Below, piece by piece: positions 17,501 to 24,481 of a stretch of 34,026 nucleotides of DNA. The translations under genes and the position numbers were made by a program. The notes beneath the pieces are model-generated. The model had not been told where the DNA came from. It worked only from the letters and a program-made list of their open reading frames with translations, and made no database searches. This stretch comes from Saprospiraceae bacterium (GTDB lineage: Bacteria > Bacteroidota > Bacteroidia > Chitinophagales > Saprospiraceae), in NCBI GenBank assembly GCA_020628145.1, contig JAHDFN010000016.1:1-34026 (forward strand). Reading direction: 5' to 3'. The number at the start of each line of letters is the position of its first letter. Positions within the stretch are counted from its first letter, which is position 1.

Positions 17501-18520
17501 AATAGAGGCATCGGGGTTGTCTTCCCTCAACTTGAGGTATAATACCAGAAAATTGAGATAATTACGGCTCCTTACTGCAAAATCATTACTAACCAATATC
17601 TTACCAAGAAAATTATAATATGACGGCGTTATCCTCATGGGGTAAGATAAGCCATTGGAAGCCGGATGTTCCCAATGATACCTCAACAGGGAATAGGCCC
17701 ACCAATAATCTATTTCGCCAATAATATACCTTTCGAATTCATTAGAGAATTTTTTTCTAGCCTGCCGGTCATAAGTATGGTAATAATTCCATTTGGAACG
17801 ATGAACCCTATCTACATAGGAACGATAATCCATTGCCCTTTTGGATACGATTTCGCTATATACTCTGTTTTCACCGTGGTTGATGAATTCGGCATTGAAC
17901 CTTTTGAGGAAGTTATTATTGATTGCCCCTTCTCCTTTGAAGCCCATCGACCAGACGAATTCGTTTCCGTGGGCATCGATTTCCAAATCATCTCCCGGCT
18001 CCAGGAATATTTCGACTTCCTTGTTGCCATAGGCGAGTTTGGCTATGGTCGGTTCTGCAATTTGAAATTGGAAATCAAAATAGTTTCCACCATTGAGTGG
18101 TAGTACGAATTCCTTTTCTTCAAAAGAAATCAAATCCTTGTAGAACTTTACTGCGACCGATGTGAAACTTGGGGATTTTATCGTCCCTTTCAGGCGGGTT
18201 GTTTTTGCTTGGGCTTTCGGATAATTCGAAGAATATGCAACAGGATAATCTACAAATAACGGAGAAGGTCTTTTTCTGATTTTTTCTGCTGCCTCGGATA
18301 ATACTTCCGGGAAATGCTCCTTATCGGTTTTCCAATTTCCACTCCGGGGAAGTGTTTTTATTTTCCCCAAGGCCAATGCATTCAATGCCCACAAATCCAC
18401 AGCATGATTATGCTGATTCTTTTCCAACCGATTTTCATTAAAATGAGCATCGGGATGCTGGGCAGAAATTTGAAAAAGAATGAATAAAAACAATATGATT
18501 AAAATTCCGCTATATCTCAT
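14597..18520 (-). CDS. Giant exported SH3 / TlpA-like thioredoxin protein with internal duplication
   Basis: This 1307-aa protein is exported (signal peptide ending QISAQ, residues 1-20). A domain at ~109-330 (EPTIAKLAYGNKEVEIFLEPG, then IDYWWAYSLLRYHWEHP) recurs at ~870-1160 (EPTIGKFIYGSRHVDIYLEPG, then IDYWYAYNLTNYRWENP). In the first copy two bacterial SH3-like domains (about 352-425 and 433-520, each ending GWVFG[GA]G) interrupt the repeat. Its closing helices resume at ~545-600 (CPYPELDEAINKVYQ) and match ~1110-1162 of copy two. A 230-residue K/E/S/P-rich disordered linker (615-845) separates the copies. The C-terminal ~140 residues are a TlpA/AhpC-type thioredoxin fold with an intact WCNAC redox pair (Cys1203, Cys1206), suggesting periplasmic thiol-disulfide chemistry. 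SH3-like domains often bind cell wall, which could anchor it; that is inference. It is the first gene of the run leading to tpiA-prmA. Confidence 0.85.
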   Translation of the reverse strand: MRYSGILIILFLFILFQISAQHPDAHFNENRLEKNQHNHAVDLWALNALALGKIKTLPRSGNWKTDKEHFPEVLSEAAEKIRKRPSPLFVDYPVAYSSNYPKAQAKTTRLKGTIKSPSFTSVAVKFYKDLISFEEKEFVLPLNGGNYFDFQFQIAEPTIAKLAYGNKEVEIFLEPGDDLEIDAHGNEFVWSMGFKGEGAINNNFLKRFNAEFINHGENRVYSEIVSKRAMDYRSYVDRVHRSKWNYYHTYDRQARKKFSNEFERYIIGEIDYWWAYSLLRYHWEHPASNGLSYPMRITPSYYNFLGKILVSNDFAVRSRNYLNFLVLYLKLREDNPDASILEQIDQSVFEVRVSELDVLVNTGSRTPLTTLKRGERIKYLDEKSSTLMSKTIDGIIKSAHWLRVRTRDGREGWVFGGGGEIIGGRQTEKKYKTVEVLENYDKMVAVALVDKLRVRENPDLSNAIALMKQGDEMSYLGNKSSQKYTFNIRGKSRTDHFYNIRTSSGMIGWVFGAGVELKTIKSSRKVKKTITVEGEKKKADPSELYLSGRALYYTMANSLFWKCKNSRPAEVENEVRSFVARCPYPELDEAINKVYQQSLRGELDQVLTIVPPTQPTSVNSASENADIVSVVPGKEEKIKEPLPEKPITKETISTDGQSVEKKKIEKEQPDKSKKNNTAKKQKNKSEKPEKSTKEKTSKSDSENVTTSKEKEKKKPREKPKGKSEDKKKEVKIEEGTLVKLDDDGTIGRVVAEPEDISSRSSGALDEDLVAELDLISLGYTPEEAKKVVQKRKKQAKAEAKKKEKADASKKEEPPVVNNTSKPKTEEKNNWKKISTPPVKTTSSQEDGRLISPAELLSMIDMEPIKREMYSVKVKGKIRYYRNKNVQIILYTDPVSMKEVNFNLFVKPDGAFSTVLKIYEPTIGKFIYGSRHVDIYLEPGDDLDISFFANDFKGTLKYNGKGSVHNSFILDMRREFKNGDVETKGKIYSASAAGFKHFIRKIHKDKTKYYQKNKKGFSSGFDNFIRSDIDYWYAYNLTNYRWENPLQYGNSKPIKITDVSYYDYVDEIGLVNDRALPNEFYTYFLDLYLKDKEEEFENRGMTSMELSTRYLYGEVMYYYQAKRLSALARNGKLGDVIFEIKRFMDECPYETYRESVKAALRESNTLLKGMTAPNFTLLDNNGRKVSLTDFKGKVIYLDFWATWCNACIRQMSNSDNLRNSFKNKDVVFIYVSLDYTESEWKNYLVRHKLPGTHLYAKGGLGSDMAKDYGVKKLPALLIIDKKGRVARNTEKSSNMSVIEQINNLLAIP

Positions 18521-18678
18521 TTATTACCGCCAAATTCTATCTATGATCCCGTAGTTTTTATAAGTGATTCGTTCATGGGTAACATCCGGATTTTTCACAA
18601 TTGGGAATAGAAGTGGAAATTTACAAAAAAACGAATGAAATCCAATAATAATTAAACACCGGATTCACTCTTTTTTGT

Positions 18679-19863
18679 TCAAGCGTATTCAAATTTATTA
18701 TCAGACATAAAAATAGTGACTTTTTCGCCAGAAAAAGGTTGCACCATTCCGATGATTTTCGCATCGATTCCAAGGGCTTTTGAAATTGCAATCATTTCAT
18801 TTGCCGTATCAGCATCAGTATATATTTCCAGCCGGGTTCCCATATTGAAAACCTGATACATTTCCTTGAGGGAAGTACCCGATTCCTTCCTAATTAATTC
18901 GAACAGCGGAGGAGGAGGAAAGAGGTTGTCCTTGATGATATGTTTGTCTTTTATGAATTTCAAAACCTTAGTATGCGCCCCTCCAGAACAATGGATAATT
19001 CCATTAATCTTCTTGGTTGCCTTATCGATTTCCAAAATCTTTTTGATCAGCGGCAGATATGTGCGGGTAGGAGAAAGTACAAGTTTCCCTATTGTTGTTT
19101 CAAACCCGTCTATGGTTATTTTTTCTGTTAGCTTTTTTGTTCCTGAATATACATATTCTTCAGGTATGGAAGGGTCGAAACTTTCAGGGTATTTTTTGTG
19201 ATATTCTTTTGTGAAAACATCATGCCGGGCAGAAGTAAGTCCATTGCTTCCCATGCCTCCATTGTATTCATTTTCATAAACGGCTTTCCCATATGAGGCG
19301 AAACCAACAATGACATCGCCGGCCTTTATATTATTGACAATGACATCATTCCTTTTCATGCGGGCAAAGGTCGTGTACCCCACATCAATCGTCCGGACAA
19401 TATCACCCACATCGGCCGTTTCTCCTCCTGCCAGATGGATATGGATTCCATATTGTTCCAACATTTTGCAGAAATCAACCGCTTCATTAATAATGGTACC
19501 GATGACCTCCCCTGTAATTAGATTCTTATTCCTTCCTATGGTGGAAGAAAGGATGATATCGTCAACACAACCGATACAGGCCATATCGTCAATATTCATT
19601 ACTATCGCATCTTGGGCTATTCCCTTCCAAACATCCAAATCACCCGTTTCCTTCCAATAGAGGTAGGCCAAACTCCCCTTGGTCCCGGCAGTATCCGCAT
19701 GCATGATGTTACAATAGGCAGAATCCCCTCCTACCACATCAGGCAACACCTTACAGAATGCATTGGGAAAGATGCCCTTGTCCAAGCTTTTGATGGCCTG
19801 ATGGACTTCATCTTTTGTAGCCGACACACCTCTTAAATTATATTTGTAATCGTCCTTTTCCAA
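18679..19863 (-). CDS. purM: Phosphoribosylformylglycinamidine cyclo-ligase (AIR synthase)
   Basis: PurM closes formylglycinamidine ribotide to aminoimidazole ribotide with ATP, the fifth step of purine synthesis. The 394-aa chain fits the long, divergent PurM form of Bacteroidota. Recognisable segments are YNLRGVSATKDEVH, MHADTAGTKGSLAYLYWKE, DAIVMNIDDMACIG, HLAGGETADVGDIVRTIDVG and GIIHCSGGAHTKVL. The N-terminal ATP-binding half and C-terminal AIRS domain are both present. The ORF-track start is a TTG codon, and I see no in-frame ATG nearby. An exact -7 promoter element lies 30 nt upstream, so it probably has its own promoter despite the GT4 gene 92 bp upstream on the same strand. Confidence 0.9.
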   Translation of the reverse strand: MEKDDYKYNLRGVSATKDEVHQAIKSLDKGIFPNAFCKVLPDVVGGDSAYCNIMHADTAGTKGSLAYLYWKETGDLDVWKGIAQDAIVMNIDDMACIGCVDDIILSSTIGRNKNLITGEVIGTIINEAVDFCKMLEQYGIHIHLAGGETADVGDIVRTIDVGYTTFARMKRNDVIVNNIKAGDVIVGFASYGKAVYENEYNGGMGSNGLTSARHDVFTKEYHKKYPESFDPSIPEEYVYSGTKKLTEKITIDGFETTIGKLVLSPTRTYLPLIKKILEIDKATKKINGIIHCSGGAHTKVLKFIKDKHIIKDNLFPPPPLFELIRKESGTSLKEMYQVFNMGTRLEIYTDADTANEMIAISKALGIDAKIIGMVQPFSGEKVTIFMSDNKFEYA

Positions 19864-19893
19864 AATTCGGTTTTTATATTGCTATAACTGATT

Positions 19894-19901
19894 CAAAGAT
19901 A
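19894..19901 (-). promoter_or_regulatory. Putative -7 promoter element (TATCTTTG) of purM
   Basis: TATCTTTG matches TAnnTTTG exactly, 30 nt upstream of the purM start, in the gap after the glycosyltransferase gene. It is the same octamer as upstream of pyrD. The -33 region is weak. Confidence 0.5.
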
Positions 19902-19955
19902 CCATGAATCATTGATAAGTTAAGGTTGAAACAAGTCCAAACCAAGCAGAAAGAA

Positions 19956-21167
19956 TCACATCATGGTTTCCGCATTCCTATATAATTCCAATAATGAAGA
20001 AAAGTGTTTCCTTTCATCATATTTTTCTTTTACGAATTCCATTCCCTTCCGGGTTAATCGGTTCCTCAAATCATCATCCAACAACATCGCCCTAATTGTG
20101 TCGTCTAATGTTTCAGGTTTTCCAGCATCAAACAACAAACCGGTTTCACCATGAATACACCATTCAGGAATACCTCCAGTGCTACTCCCTATCACAGCCG
20201 TACCACTGGCTAATCCTTCTATGCCTATTAATCCGAACTGCTCCATATCCAATGAAGGGACAACCAGCAGATTCGCTTCATTATATAGTTGGTTGACCTT
20301 ATCATACCCTACAAATCCGACCGTATTGACGAATCCCTCCAGATTTTCGGTTTTGACTTTTTTCCTAATTCGTTCAAGTTCAGAACCATCTCCGGCAATC
20401 ACCAATTCCAAATCGGAGATTTCCTTTTTCAGTTTCAATATCGAATCCAAAAGAAGGCAAATCCCCTTGTTTGTTTCCACCCTTCCTATAAACAATACTT
20501 TATTCTTCTTTTTCCTATTCATATCGAAAGACCACTTCTCCTCATCAACAAAAAAAGGCAGATAGGTTACTTTTTCGAAGCCCGCCTTTTCCAAATATTC
20601 CTTAAGCTTGAGGGATGGAGCAATAAATGCTGGCATATTCTTGATAATTCGCCTCCGTTTCCTATCGTGTGCAAACGGATGTGCCAATCGTGAAGTGGTA
20701 GGAAGACAAGAACCTTGAGAACAAATAAGGCTACAGTTTTCCCTCCTTGTTTTTGTTCCCGGTGTATCATAATATAAGTCGGGATAATACTGGGACGGAC
20801 AGAGCAGGGTGTAATCATGGATGGTTTGCACCACCGGAATCGCCAAATCCTTGATGGCTTTCATTACTGAAAAAGTATAATACCGGTTATGATGGAGATG
20901 GATGACATCAGGATTGATTTCTTCCAGTTTCTTCCTAATGCCCCGGTAAGCCTTGGGATTGAAAAAATATTTGGATACAAGATAATTGAACCTGCCTTTA
21001 TTATAATCTGGCAGTACATCATGATGTTTTTCCCTAGGAGAATCATCTCCATGTGCCAGCCATTCAACCTCATGCCCCATGCTAGGAAGTTTATCCAGCA
21101 ACTCCAGACAATAGGTTTCGGCTCCTCCTACATGTTTATAAGTATCATTATATAAAAGGATTTTCAC
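19956..21167 (-). CDS. Family 4 (GT-B) glycosyltransferase
   Basis: This 403-aa retaining GT4 enzyme has the N-terminal acceptor half with [11 protein letters not shown] (glycine loop) and PDVIHLHHN. The C-terminal Rossmann half holds [22 protein letters not shown] and the nucleotide-sugar E-x7-E motif EQFGLIGIE, followed by [15 protein letters not shown]. It has no signal peptide or membrane segment and is presumably cytoplasmic or peripheral. A cluster of four cysteines ([10 protein letters not shown] and one before) near residue 125-155 could bind metal or form a structural knot. The sugar and acceptor cannot be read; surface polysaccharide assembly is a guess. The start is GTG, the only initiator before the first beta-strand MKILLYN. 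It is divergent from pyrD across a very short gap. Confidence 0.9.
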   Translation of the reverse strand: MKILLYNDTYKHVGGAETYCLELLDKLPSMGHEVEWLAHGDDSPREKHHDVLPDYNKGRFNYLVSKYFFNPKAYRGIRKKLEEINPDVIHLHHNRYYTFSVMKAIKDLAIPVVQTIHDYTLLCPSQYYPDLYYDTPGTKTRRENCSLICSQGSCLPTTSRLAHPFAHDRKRRRIIKNMPAFIAPSLKLKEYLEKAGFEKVTYLPFFVDEEKWSFDMNRKKKNKVLFIGRVETNKGICLLLDSILKLKKEISDLELVIAGDGSELERIRKKVKTENLEGFVNTVGFVGYDKVNQLYNEANLLVVPSLDMEQFGLIGIEGLASGTAVIGSSTGGIPEWCIHGETGLLFDAGKPETLDDTIRAMLLDDDLRNRLTRKGMEFVKEKYDERKHFSSLLELYRNAETMM

Positions 21168-21180
21168 AGTAGCGATTTCT

Positions 21181-21188
21181 TATCTTTG
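21181..21188 (+). promoter_or_regulatory. Putative -7 promoter element (TATCTTTG) of pyrD
   Basis: TATCTTTG is an exact TAnnTTTG match. It contains the TTG used as start by the ORF track, so that TTG would lie upstream of the transcription start. This moves the pyrD start to the GTG at 21207. No clear -33 TTG is seen. Confidence 0.5.
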
Positions 21189-21206
21189 CTCGAAAATAAT
21201 ACCATC

Positions 21207-22241
21207 GTGTATAAAAGTATCATCAAACCATTATTGTTTTTACTATCTCCTGAAAAAGCACATCATTTCGCTCTTTCTCTTTTAAAATTCATATTGGCCA
21301 TACCTTTTGTGCGTTCCATTTTCACCGGCCTTTATTCGATCAAGGATGATCGGTTGAAGAGGAAAGTCATGGGATTGGATTTTCCCAACCCCGTCGGACT
21401 GGCTGCCGGTTTCGATAAGGATGGTAAACATTTTGAAGCGATATCCGCCTTGGGTTTCGGGTTTATAGAAATCGGAACGGTTACCCCCCTGCCCCAAATA
21501 GGCAATCCTCAACCCCGTTTATTCCGGTTACCAGAAGATGAGGCCCTCATCAATCGAATGGGTTTCAACAATGAAGGAGTCCAAAAAATGGTAGAAAGGC
21601 TGAAAAACAGGTCGGATAGGACATTGATTATTGGAGGCAATATTGGCAAAAACAAAATCACAAGCAACGAAAATGCCGTCACAGATTACGAAGCAAGTTT
21701 CATATCCCTACACCCTTATGTGGATTATTTCGTTGTTAACGTGAGTTCACCTAATACACCTGGACTCAGGGAACTACAAAACAAAGAACCGTTGACTCGT
21801 TTACTCCGACAATTGCAATCCTTGAATCAAGCAGAAAAAACCCCAAAACCCATACTCCTCAAAATTGCTCCCGACATGACTGTTGAACAATTAGATGACA
21901 TTATCGAAATCGTATTGGACACAGGGTTGGAAGGGATTATTGCAACCAACACAACCATTTCCAGATCAAAACTCAACACATCAGAGAAAACAATAATGGA
22001 TATTGGAAATGGAGGTTTGAGTGGAAAACCCCTGTGTAGCCAATCAACCGAAATCATCAAGTATATTCATGACAAAACACAAGGAAAAATCGTAATCATA
22101 GGCGTAGGGGGAATCAACAAACCGGAAGACGCTTTGGCAAAGCTCAATGCAGGTGCTTCACTGGTACAGGTTTATTCGGGTTTGGTTTATGAAGGTCCCG
22201 GATTAATAAAACGAATCAACAAGGCTATACTAAAATCCTAA
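21207..22241 (+). CDS. pyrD: Quinone-dependent (class 2) dihydroorotate dehydrogenase
   Basis: PyrD oxidises dihydroorotate to orotate in pyrimidine synthesis, passing electrons to membrane quinone through FMN. From the GTG at 21207 the protein is 344 aa and begins (M)[20 protein letters not shown], a typical class 2 N-terminal membrane-association segment. Diagnostic motifs are [49 protein letters not shown], the catalytic-serine stretch [12 protein letters not shown], and the FMN-binding IIGVGGI and [13 protein letters not shown] prefer GTG over the TTG at 21186 because the latter lies inside a consensus -7 element and adds residues (LENNTIV) unlike homologues. It is divergent from the GT4 gene and is followed by a 583-bp gap. 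Confidence 0.93.
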   Translation: MYKSIIKPLLFLLSPEKAHHFALSLLKFILAIPFVRSIFTGLYSIKDDRLKRKVMGLDFPNPVGLAAGFDKDGKHFEAISALGFGFIEIGTVTPLPQIGNPQPRLFRLPEDEALINRMGFNNEGVQKMVERLKNRSDRTLIIGGNIGKNKITSNENAVTDYEASFISLHPYVDYFVVNVSSPNTPGLRELQNKEPLTRLLRQLQSLNQAEKTPKPILLKIAPDMTVEQLDDIIEIVLDTGLEGIIATNTTISRSKLNTSEKTIMDIGNGGLSGKPLCSQSTEIIKYIHDKTQGKIVIIGVGGINKPEDALAKLNAGASLVQVYSGLVYEGPGLIKRINKAILKS

Positions 22242-22430
22242 TCTTTCCCAAAAAGATGTCACGATCATAGGGGCAAAAAATATGTCTTTATTTTTTTGGC
22301 ATTCTTTTTGGCTTATAGGAATCAAACAATTTGATGTAAAGGCAATTCCCTCCGCATTTATCAAATATGTTCTACCAATTATTATTCGTCACTATAAAAT
22401 TATTTATTTAACTAAAAACCGAATAGAAAG

Positions 22431-22535
22431 ATGCTTACGGATGATAGTTTGACATTCTATAAGGATGTACGCTTTTGGGTGGTATTGGTTTCCCTGATGT
22501 CTTTGATGATTATCTCATGTACAACACATTATTAA
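22431..22535 (+). CDS. Possible 34-aa mini-lipoprotein or membrane peptide
   Basis: This ORF is too short for the ORF track. It starts at ATG after an A-rich leader (GAATAGAAAG) typical of Bacteroidota starts. The first ~14 residues are polar (MLTDDSLTFYKD). A hydrophobic stretch FWVVLVSLMSLMIISC then ends in a lipobox-like IISC, leaving only CTTHY as a mature lipopeptide. It could instead be a single-span membrane peptide. A terminator hairpin lies ~77 nt downstream on the same strand, as expected for a small independent transcript. I do not recognise the family. It might also be chance, since no homology can be tested here. Confidence 0.4.
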   Translation: MLTDDSLTFYKDVRFWVVLVSLMSLMIISCTTHY

Positions 22536-22611
22536 ACTAATAATCAACAGTTTACACCGGTTCCAAACCCAACCACCATTTCACCCTCCCTTCATTGTCA
22601 AATGAAAAACC

Positions 22612-22645
22612 AAAAGGGGATTCCCTCTGCCCTTTTTTTATTTTT
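22612..22645 (+). terminator. Rho-independent terminator
   Basis: AAAAGGG pairs with CCCTTTT around an 11-nt loop, followed by a run of T (CCCTTTTTTTATTTTT). It ends the transcript of the 34-aa ORF and/or read-through from pyrD. Confidence 0.6.
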
Positions 22646-22824
22646 CACAAATCCATTTTATTCACGTTCCTTTTCGCAGGAAGACCGATTTCTTGAAAAC
22701 CCTAGTTTTCAATATAAAACGATTTGGTTCTATATTATGTATTCTGGATATATAAAAGGAAGCCGTCGGGTTGGGCCATTGAGGTAAAGAGGCATGGGAT
22801 CAACATCCTCTGCAAAATCTTCCA
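22646..22824. other. Rest of the pyrD-nadC gap, no gene seen
   Basis: Apart from an 8-bp hairpin TTGAAAAC/GTTTTCAA at 22693-22712 without a good T-tract, I see nothing convincing. The plus ORFs here (22602-22787 and 22724-23122) run through the terminator or the antisense of nadC and are rejected. Confidence 0.5.
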
Positions 22825-23685
22825 TTATTTTTTAATCTTCAGGCTGAGATCAAGGCTTTTTATAGAATGGGTCAATTCCCCTACGGATACGAAGCCGACA
22901 CCTGTTTCAGCATATTTCCTTACCGTGTGTAGGTTGATGCCTCCTGACGCTTCCGTTTCAAAACGGCCGTTTACAATGGCCACTGCCTCCTTGACCAAAG
23001 GGACTTCGAAATTATCCAGCATAATTCTGTCTATGCCGCCTATTTCAAGTACGTCATACAACTCTACCAAATTCCTGACCTCCACTGTGATTTTCAAATC
23101 CAGATTGTTTTCCTTCAGGTAAGCATGTGTCCTATTGATTGCATTCTTCATTCCTCCTGCTGCATCAACATGATTATCCTTTATCATAATCCTATCATAA
23201 AGTCCGCTGCGGTAATTGGTACATCCTCCGATTCGTACAGCTTGTTTCTCCAAGAACCTCATCAAAGGAGTCGTCTTTCTTGTATCAAGAATCCGGGTTT
23301 CCAATCCTTCCACTTCATCAGCATAACGGCGGGAATGGGTAGCAATCCCACTCATCCTCTGCATGGTATTGAGCACCAACCTTTCCGCTTTCAGCAACGC
23401 TTGTGTATTACAGGTAACATTGAAGGCGATATCCCCTTCAGAAACCGAATCACCATCCTTTAGCAAGGGATTGAATTCTACTTCAGGATCAACATATTCA
23501 AAAACGGCTCGGGCAACTTCCATTCCGGCCAAGACGCCGAAATCCTTGACCAATAATTTTGCCGTACTCCTTTTAGATGTTGGGATACAGGCTTGAGAAG
23601 TATGATCCCCATCCTTTACATCTTCCTGTAAACCAGCCTTAATAAAGGCTGACAACTTCGTATTATCCAACTTACTTACCGTCAT
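22825..23685 (-). CDS. nadC: Nicotinate-nucleotide diphosphorylase (carboxylating)
   Basis: NadC converts quinolinate and PRPP to nicotinate mononucleotide, CO2 and diphosphate in de novo NAD synthesis. I start at the internal ATG (MTVSKLDNTKLSAFIKAGLQ), giving 286 aa, the usual family length. The ORF-track start at 23751 adds 22 residues unlike the family. Motifs are EDVKDGDHTS, LNTMQRMSGIATHSRRY, RILDTRKTTPLMR, the substrate loop GGCTNYRSGLYDRIMIKDNH, and EASGGINLHTVRKYAETGVGF. All expected regions are intact. It lies 143 bp downstream of the DUF4783 gene, beyond that gene's terminator, so it is probably transcribed separately. Confidence 0.96.
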   Translation of the reverse strand: MTVSKLDNTKLSAFIKAGLQEDVKDGDHTSQACIPTSKRSTAKLLVKDFGVLAGMEVARAVFEYVDPEVEFNPLLKDGDSVSEGDIAFNVTCNTQALLKAERLVLNTMQRMSGIATHSRRYADEVEGLETRILDTRKTTPLMRFLEKQAVRIGGCTNYRSGLYDRIMIKDNHVDAAGGMKNAINRTHAYLKENNLDLKITVEVRNLVELYDVLEIGGIDRIMLDNFEVPLVKEAVAIVNGRFETEASGGINLHTVRKYAETGVGFVSVGELTHSIKSLDLSLKIKK

Positions 23686-23773
23686 AATCGAGCATTTTAG
23701 AATATCATTAGTAGGTTTCCGAAATGGATTCACAAAAATGGAGGATTCCACATCCTAAAGCAAATATGTGGAC

Positions 23774-23807
23774 ATAAAAAAAGGAGAACCCGCATAGCGG
23801 ATTCTCC
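23774..23807 (-). terminator. Strong terminator after the DUF4783 gene
   Basis: On the minus strand GGAGAATCCGC pairs with GCGGGTTCTCC (11 positions, one T-G) around a 3-nt loop, followed directly by TTTTTTTATG. It lies 21 nt after the stop codon. Confidence 0.88.
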
Positions 23808-23828
23808 CTGACTTAAAATTATACTTCT

Positions 23829-24209
23829 TTATTCTTCGATCCTAAGTTCCTGAATAACATAGGAATCTTCCGTTTCCTCCAAATAGATGTAAACCCTAAA
23901 TGTATCTCCATTGGCAACCAAATCACCGATGACATAATGGGAATCTTCTCCTTTGGAAGTGCCTTTGTGTACTTGGTTGAAAGATTTTGGAGGATTACTG
24001 GAAAAGAATTTAGCCAATTTATCCCGGGCTTCTTCTTTTTCATATATATCCTCATCATCGATAAGTGCCAATTCCACATCTTCTCCAAAATATTTGGACA
24101 ACGCTTCTGCATTTCCCGTTTTCAAAGCTTTTGTAATCCCTGTCATATCAGGCATTACATCCGTAAGTGGCGTAGCAAAAATCACTAAACTGAATATCAG
24201 GCTCTTCAT
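23829..24209 (-). CDS. DUF4783 domain-containing exported protein
   Basis: This 126-aa protein has a short signal peptide-like N-terminus (MKSLIFSLVIFATPLTDV). It then forms one compact alpha+beta domain: ITKALKTGNAEALSKYFGEDVELAL, KFFSSNPPKSFNQVHKG, HYVIGDL, and a final strand pair YIYLEE / YVIQELRIEE. The order matches the Bacteroidota DUF4783 family, which resembles NTF2/SnoaL-like folds; the function is unknown. The overlapping 97-aa ORF in another frame is rejected. A well-formed promoter lies so close upstream that the mRNA may be leaderless. The gene is single, with a strong terminator downstream. Confidence 0.85.
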   Translation of the reverse strand: MKSLIFSLVIFATPLTDVMPDMTGITKALKTGNAEALSKYFGEDVELALIDDEDIYEKEEARDKLAKFFSSNPPKSFNQVHKGTSKGEDSHYVIGDLVANGDTFRVYIYLEETEDSYVIQELRIEE

Positions 24210-24211
24210 AT

Positions 24212-24244
24212 CAAAAGTATTTACACATTCAATTTACCGCAAAA
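24212..24244 (-). promoter_or_regulatory. Bacteroidota promoter (TTTTG-N20-TACTTTTG) of the DUF4783 gene
   Basis: The -33 element TTTTG (24240-24244) and the -7 element TACTTTTG (24212-24219) are separated by 20 nt, a standard spacing. Only 2 nt separate the -7 box from the ATG, so transcription would begin at or within the first codons. Confidence 0.5.
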
Positions 24245-24436
24245 TGTATTGATAATCAACAAAAAACAGTTACGGCATGATTAATAAATGGTTAAAAGGT
24301 GTAATGCTATGACTTATAGTCTATATATGTTTAGTTCACTCTAATGTAACGGGAAATCATTAAAAAGATTCAGGAATTAAGATAATTTAACCTTAACCGA
24401 ATGGAATTTAACGCTTAGATTCACCTCCGGAGTCTT

Positions 24437-24444
24437 TACATTTG
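24437..24444 (+). promoter_or_regulatory. Putative -7 promoter element (TACATTTG) of gpmI
   Basis: TACATTTG is an exact TAnnTTTG match 37 nt before the gpmI ATG. A palindromic CTCCGGAG lies between it and an upstream TTAGATTCAC. Confidence 0.5.
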
Positions 24445-24481
24445 CACGACTTTCATGTTGAAAATCATTTAAAACACGGAT

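Noticed and set aside
22602-22787. 61-aa plus ORF between pyrD and nadC
   Set aside because: It runs through the terminator hairpin at 22612-22645 and has no coherent features.
23686-23751. N-terminal extension of NadC (22 residues)
   Set aside because: Starting at 23685 gives the usual family length and N-terminus.
23819-24112. 97-aa minus ORF overlapping the DUF4783 gene in another frame
   Set aside because: It has no signal peptide or family match, while the 126-aa frame gives a complete DUF4783-like protein.
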